This document shows, piece after piece, positions 58,401-64,000 of a DNA stretch of 64,000 nucleotides. Where the stretch lies: NCBI RefSeq assembly GCF_000165425.1, contig NW_001798962.1, positions 239,663 through 303,662 on the forward strand, written 5' to 3'. Made by a program: the position numbers and the translations under genes. This DNA comes from Paramecium tetraurelia. Taxonomy: Eukaryota; Ciliophora; Oligohymenophorea; Peniculida; Parameciidae. Position 1 is the stretch's first letter, and each line of letters opens with the position of its first letter. The notes below the pieces were generated by a model. That model ran no database searches, was not told the origin of the DNA, and saw only the letters and a program-made list of their open reading frames with translations.

Positions 58401-61400
58401 AAGGTTGTTTAATTTAAGGTAAGTTAAATCTGTAAGATCTAAGAATAATAGCAATCCTGAATTTTCATTAACTAGAATGACATTCTCTTCCTATTCATAT
58501 TATTCTTCAATTTGTAATATGATACAATTTCCATAAGAAAACTGTTAATTTGTTGACAATTATTGCAAATTGAGTGGTGCTGTCTTCTTTCTATCATTAG
58601 AAATGCATTAAAAATATGTTTTTTAGTCTAATACTGTCGATTATTCACAATTGTAGCTCTTTAGCTACAATACTATTGAAATATTCTAAACTTGTAGATT
58701 ATTTATTTAAATTTTGCTTGGTTCATCTAAAAAATATCATTACATATATATACATAAATTTTGATTCAATTTTAGTAAACAATTATTAATAAGACCATGA
58801 GAAGCTGTAAAATTGTTGATAGAAACTATTTAAGCATTTTATATTATAAGGGCAGATTCCATAAAGATATTGTCAATATCCACATTATAAATGATAAGAT
58901 TAATAACAGAATCAAAGAAAAATAAGGCTCTATTATTTATCAAAGCTAATTGATCTGAATTAGATAACTAAGTATATTAATTTAGATAATTTATAAATCC
59001 ATCTTAAGTGTTTTGAATAAAAATAGAATTTAGTTTAACTATTTACTATACCGATGGTACATTAGAAAAAACAACATAAATGAAGGATCCAAGTTTGGAA
59101 TAGATATTTCTAATATATAATTGAATAATTGAAATTGAAATAATTGGAGAATCTGATTTTATGTAAATGAATCCTCCATCTTCTTTAGCAGTGATATCAT
59201 TAATTTTTAATTGAGATATTGACAAGTTGAGAGTTTCTGATGTAGTTCCATCTAAATATATCGATCCGCCTTATCCTAAATCTTTAGTAAATAAGGTCGA
59301 AATATTCTTGAACTAAGTCTCAGAAATTGTAACTATACTATTTCTTTAGGCTTGTATATATAGTGCTCCTCCTTAAAAACCTACTGATTATTCAAAATGA
59401 CAAAACTTGATTTCTAGGTTCTCCACCAAAAACTAACCAACTCCTGAATTCGACTTGACTTAAAAAATACTGTTTATTTGTTGATATGATACTTCTTCTG
59501 ATTCTCCAAACCCCCATAATAAAAAGGGTTGCATGTATTGATAATTAAAATAACTATTTTAATAAAAAGTATTGTTTGTCATTTTCAACTATTGGCTTTT
59601 TATGAATATTAAATTATCTGTGCTGTTGTAGAGGGTATTTTAAGAAAAATGAGAGTTGGTTATTGTTATTAAGCCCAAAATGCAATTGAAGTTTAATAGT
59701 AATGACGAGATTTGAAGATTGTTCTAAACGTATTCATGTAAAATATTGCCAATAAATGAAACATTCTTAACTTCCAAAGTTGTCTATTGTATTGACTCTA
59801 TAAAAATGATTGCCGTTTAAAATTATGAATTTGATAGAAGCAATAAATTTTATTCAACAACGAAATTAATTAAACGTATTTTTTCTAGTTATGATTATGT
59901 TATGCTATCAGAGGATTTGTAATATATGACTGGAGAATTGTAGGATTAAATGTTTCTTATTTGCATATCAATTATTTCAAAATCAAGCACTGACGTAATG
60001 AAGAGTGATTATAAATAGTACTGACCTTAGACTTATTATAATTGGCAATCAAGGTATTAATGAAGTCCAAGAAATTTATGTTCGTCACTTTAAGTTATTA
60101 TACTAGATACTATTCTTAAAACTTTTGCATCTTGTATACTAATTTCTTTCAATCCATATCCCCTATAAATATTGATATTTGCTAAATAAACTTCATCTAG
60201 TTAAATGTACATTAGAGCAAGATTTTAGGTTTTCAAATTAAAATTAGAATTAATTGATGTAGCAAAATTATTAGATATTATTAAATTATTGATTCTAGTA
60301 TAAGAATATCCATAATTGTATTTGTTAAAACATATCAACTTTGTAGTTTAATGATATTCATTATGCTCTAAAATAATATTAGTAAACTCCATTAATAAAT
60401 TATTTTCAAATGATTAATTAGAATTAAGAATTCCATAACTAAATTATTTAAATTAGTTGTCTTTAATCATTACATCTTTTAAATTACTGTAACTATTAAG
60501 AATGATAAGAGTTGAGTTTTCAATTGTCGAATTAAAAAATGAAATTCCAGATAGGCAAATTTCATTAAAATAAAGCCAGCTCATAAATTTCAAACAATTA
60601 AGTAAATCTATTTTAAAATTGATATTTTTAATTATAAGTTTGCTATATTACTTTTCATTTCCAGTTTCTACAAAAGTTGAATTAGTGAATTATGCATTTA
60701 TATATAAATCTGATAGCTCGACGATATCTTAATTGTTTAGACAAAAAAAAAGCGTGATTTAATTGTTTAAAATTGAATTTAAGATCTCAAAATTTTGAAG
60801 TTTAATCAATTTACTAAAGGAAGTATTTGTAATTTAAATAAACTTATCAATATTATTTTGAATAAGATCTATTATTTTGAAATTATTGATATTTAATTAA
60901 GTAACATTTGAAAAAATTAATTAAGATTAATCTATTTTCTATGAGATTTGTTAATATATGGAAGAATCTATAACAATTACTTAAGGCAATAAGCTTTAAA
61001 ATATTAGTTATTTTAAATAATTGTTTGATTAAGGTTAGAATATACCTCCTAATATTGTAATTTTATTAAAGTTCTAAAATGTTATTGTTCTTTCAAATTA
61101 AATGATAGTATTTTTATTAAAATTTATTTACAATTCGACATTTCTAGAAAGATAAAGGTTACTATTTACATAGCTGAAAAGATATTCTAACTAAAGATCT
61201 ATTAAATTGTTGCATTTCCATTAATTTTACATGTTTAAGGTTTGACACTTTTAATTTGAAGAAAAATTGTCTTAATCAATTTAGAATTAGCTTAGAAATA
61301 AAAATGATCATTCTCAAACTAATTAATTAAAGAATACTAATTACTTCTTTAAAACTTGATCCAGAAAAAAGATCCTCCAACATTATATTGCTTTTTTTAA

Positions 61401-64000
61401 ATTACTCCTTGTTGTAATCAGTCTACTATTCATTTAATGCTGTTATGAAATCTTACTAAGAGCAAAATAAATTAATAGGAATTATGAGTTATTTTTCACA
61501 TTATTCTATATTTATACAATCAATGAAGCTTCCTAATTCCTAATCAAAATAATATTCTTAATCCTCAAAACTTTATAAACATTAGTATGTGTTTGTGATA
61601 TATTTTTCATTATTAAAAAAAGGATTAATTAAGTAAATCTCTTCTTATGATCGTATCCTACATAATGCACAATTTTAAGGACATTCTATACATTCATTTT
61701 CTGATAAACTTAATTTTCTTCCTTAATATTCAAGCTGGCATCTTATACATTGATTCCTTCCATTTATATACTAGCATTCTAAACATGAATCTGGACAAGC
61801 TTTTATACAATTATCATTTACTAATTCATCTCCTTTTTTACAAAAAGTGCATATAATTTCATAATCATCCTACGCTTCACTTTACGCATAGAGTTTAAAG
61901 GGATGATCATCATTTGAATTAATAAAAAGTTAATAAAATGCTCTTATATATATTTTCCAAGAATCTTTCAGTAACTTCTACTGTTAAGTACAATATAAAC
62001 AGTTCTAATCTGATGGACATTGGAAGCATTTACCTGATATTCTGTCAGCATAATATCCCTGTTTGCATATCAAACAAATATGAACTATACCTGTATATGT
62101 TACCTTTTCTCTTAAACAAGTTTCGCAATTTTCTATGTATCCTGGACATTAGAGATTGAATTGAACAATTTTATATCTTATTTATTCATCATACGCTTAA
62201 TGAATCATACAATACTGTATTGATGTAACAAAAAGGCTAAAATCATTTGGATCAAATGCAAGAGATATCAATTCACCATAATCATTTGTATCATAATATG
62301 TTTAGAGCAAATTATTCAATTTAAATTCATCAAGAAAAGTAGAATTGCTAAGACGTTCAGCAAAAAGGAAAAAACATTTGTCATCAGGTTATAATAAACA
62401 ATTATTGGTTTCCATAATTAGAACATAACTAAAATGACATCTCCCACATGTTGTAATAATATTTTGCCAATCATTTCTTGGGGTAAAGTTGAGATCAAGA
62501 GTATTAACCTAGAAATCATTTGACAAGGCCTAAAAAGCATAATGACAATTCTAGATTTTATTCTCAAAGCAATTTATACCATCAAATGATAAAAAGTACT
62601 TTGAATCATCTAAGCATTTTAAACATCTTAGATATTTTGTATCTGTATTAGAATCATGATATTTCTGGCAAAGCGCACAGAAATTTCCACAACTGACACA
62701 TTTCCCATCATCTAAAGCATAACCCTTTAAACAAGATTAACATTGTAAGCTGTTTGATTCAAGGTTATGCTCACAAGTTAAACAAGTGAATGGGCATTCA
62801 TAAAAATTGCTGTTATATTGATACATTCCTATTTTAGTTTGCAAACAATTTCCATCACTTGATGCTAATAAACAATTGATATTTGTGAAGATGCAGTCTT
62901 CGTTTTAAAAGTAGTAATTAGGCTTACATTTTGCATTTACTTATTTGCCTAAATGATAATATTTAGTTCTAAAGCAACTGTAATCTAATTCAATATCACA
63001 AAAATCCATAAATCCTGAATGAAGCGTGATTACACTATTTAAATCAATCAGATAAAAGTCATAGTTAAATTTGTCTCTCTTTACTTATTCGAATGCACTC
63101 TAAGCAGTATATTTTTCAGAGATTAAGTCATATTTACATATAGGTTTTAAATACCAAGTCAATGGATAATAAATGCAATCAACACATAGAATGTCATAGG
63201 TATTGGATTATGGACTAAAATTAATTAAATATATTACCAAATTTTACATTCAAAAGAATTGTTTTTATTTGGATAGAGAAAGTACCCAAATTCACATTAA
63301 GCTTCAGCATAACGAGTTCCTTCTAATTAGTAAACAGAAGAATACTCATCCTCAAATGCCCTACAAACCTTCTCATCTGGAATATCGATATATCCATGAT
63401 TGCATTTGCATTTTTTTTGTTCAATCAAATAATGTCTATTAGTGTTTTCTTAACAATTGATACAATTATTTTCAAGAGGCCCATTGCAAGTCTGACAAGA
63501 GTAATGACAAACTTATATTAATTGTAAAATTATACCATTAAATAGCATCTATTTATCATCCATATAATTGTATTCAAATTTGAAATCATAAAGGGATGCC
63601 TGAAGCAATTCTATAGCAAATTCATCCGATCCCAAATAAAGATATAAAGGAGAATTGCATATTGAGGCTATATTTTTCATTGTTCTTTAGAGATTTAACT
63701 CATTAAAAAATTGTACATATAATAAAGTCCTAAATTAACTTGTTGAACCTTATTCATAGTGTAAATAATGCCATTATTATACAACTAAAAGAAAAATGTA
63801 ATTGTCTATAATCCTTCAAAATAATGATTAGTAGACCAATCATTAAAAAGTGTTGGAGAATAATTAATTATCGGGCCACCAATCTTTCCAATTATTGGTA
63901 TCATATGGAAATCATTAAAAATTTCAATTTAACTTAATTTCGGTTCAATTTTGTTTAAGTGTGCTTATAAAATAAATAATTCATCACCAAAATATGTTTA
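55436..64000 (-). CDS. Giant Cys-rich multi-membrane surface protein (5' end beyond window)
   Basis: One minus-strand gene fills the last 8.5 kb, about 2,800 residues, split by several short introns, including a 19-nt one near 56932. Order from the visible N-terminal side: Cys-rich furin-like repeats (CHYSCQTCNGP, CKCNHGY, CVSCGNFCALCQKY, CETCLREK, CLECQYINGRNQC); then about 1,200 residues of Asn/Ser/Ile-rich beta-helix-like repeats with GGALYIQ, GGSIYLDG, GGFIYIKS and GGGIYLFD; then a second Cys module (CLGGWLEGDESC...GALCEQC...CGLC); then about eight membrane helices and a basic tail ending DKMQLI. This architecture recurs as very large proteins of unknown function in ciliates. A receptor or surface-coat role is inference. 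Confidence 0.85.

Noticed and set aside
61647-63442. Short plus-strand open frames at 61.6, 61.9 and 63.2 kb
   Set aside because: Shadows of the giant minus-strand Cys-rich gene.
1-64000. tRNA, rRNA, CRISPR array, telomeric repeat, transposon with terminal repeats
   Set aside because: Looked for and not seen; short AT microsatellites and homopolymer runs only.

Overview
The window is compact macronuclear DNA from a ciliate, almost certainly a Paramecium species. Proteins read through only when TAA and TAG code for glutamine and TGA is the sole stop. The genes are broken by very short introns, mostly 19-35 nt, GTA...TAG type. The DNA is strongly AT-rich and genes are often only 20-100 nt apart. 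One gene encodes what looks like a trichocyst matrix protein, a family I associate with Paramecium. All models below were read by eye; where I give an exon-intron model, the spliced length was checked to be a multiple of three.

Layout. 0-9 kb: 3' part of a Rab gene, a large membrane-anchored GTPase-like protein, a decayed nucleotide-cyclase fragment (minus), a zinc-finger/TPR protein, a small doubtful gene and a sugar-transporter-like MFS protein. 8.7-16.3 kb: ARP6-like actin-related protein, RBR ubiquitin ligase, small HTH protein, a coiled-coil protein, a mitochondrial-type monothiol glutaredoxin with a perfect alternating-His tract, and a three-DM10 axonemal protein (EFHC/Rib72). 16.5-26.2 kb: histidine phosphatase, Ser/Thr kinase, long coiled-coil protein, an unresolved coding tract, MORN protein, trichocyst matrix protein, divergent Rab, and mitochondrial inner-membrane protease.

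26.2-43 kb: CXC (tesmin/LIN54) protein, SAXO-like microtubule protein, eIF2B beta, RAD5/HLTF-type helicase with RING, two unassigned proteins, a PlsC acyltransferase and a cyclic-nucleotide-binding channel-like protein. 43-54 kb: CFAP97-like, SHIPPO/STPG-like, ABHD hydrolase, coiled-coil proteins, two methyltransferases, ANTH/AP180-like adaptor and a B-box protein. 55.4-64 kb: the C-terminal roughly 2,800 residues of one giant Cys-rich, multi-membrane surface protein whose 5' end lies beyond the window.

There is no operon logic, but cilium/axoneme genes (EFHC/Rib72, SAXO, CFAP97, SHIPPO and possibly the MORN protein) and membrane-traffic genes (two Rabs, ANTH, trichocyst protein) recur. I saw no rRNA, tRNA, CRISPR, telomere repeat or recognisable transposon. 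The most unusual items are the His-comb glutaredoxin, the channel without a normal selectivity filter, the Rab lacking its catalytic Gln, the cyclase relic and the giant receptor-like gene.
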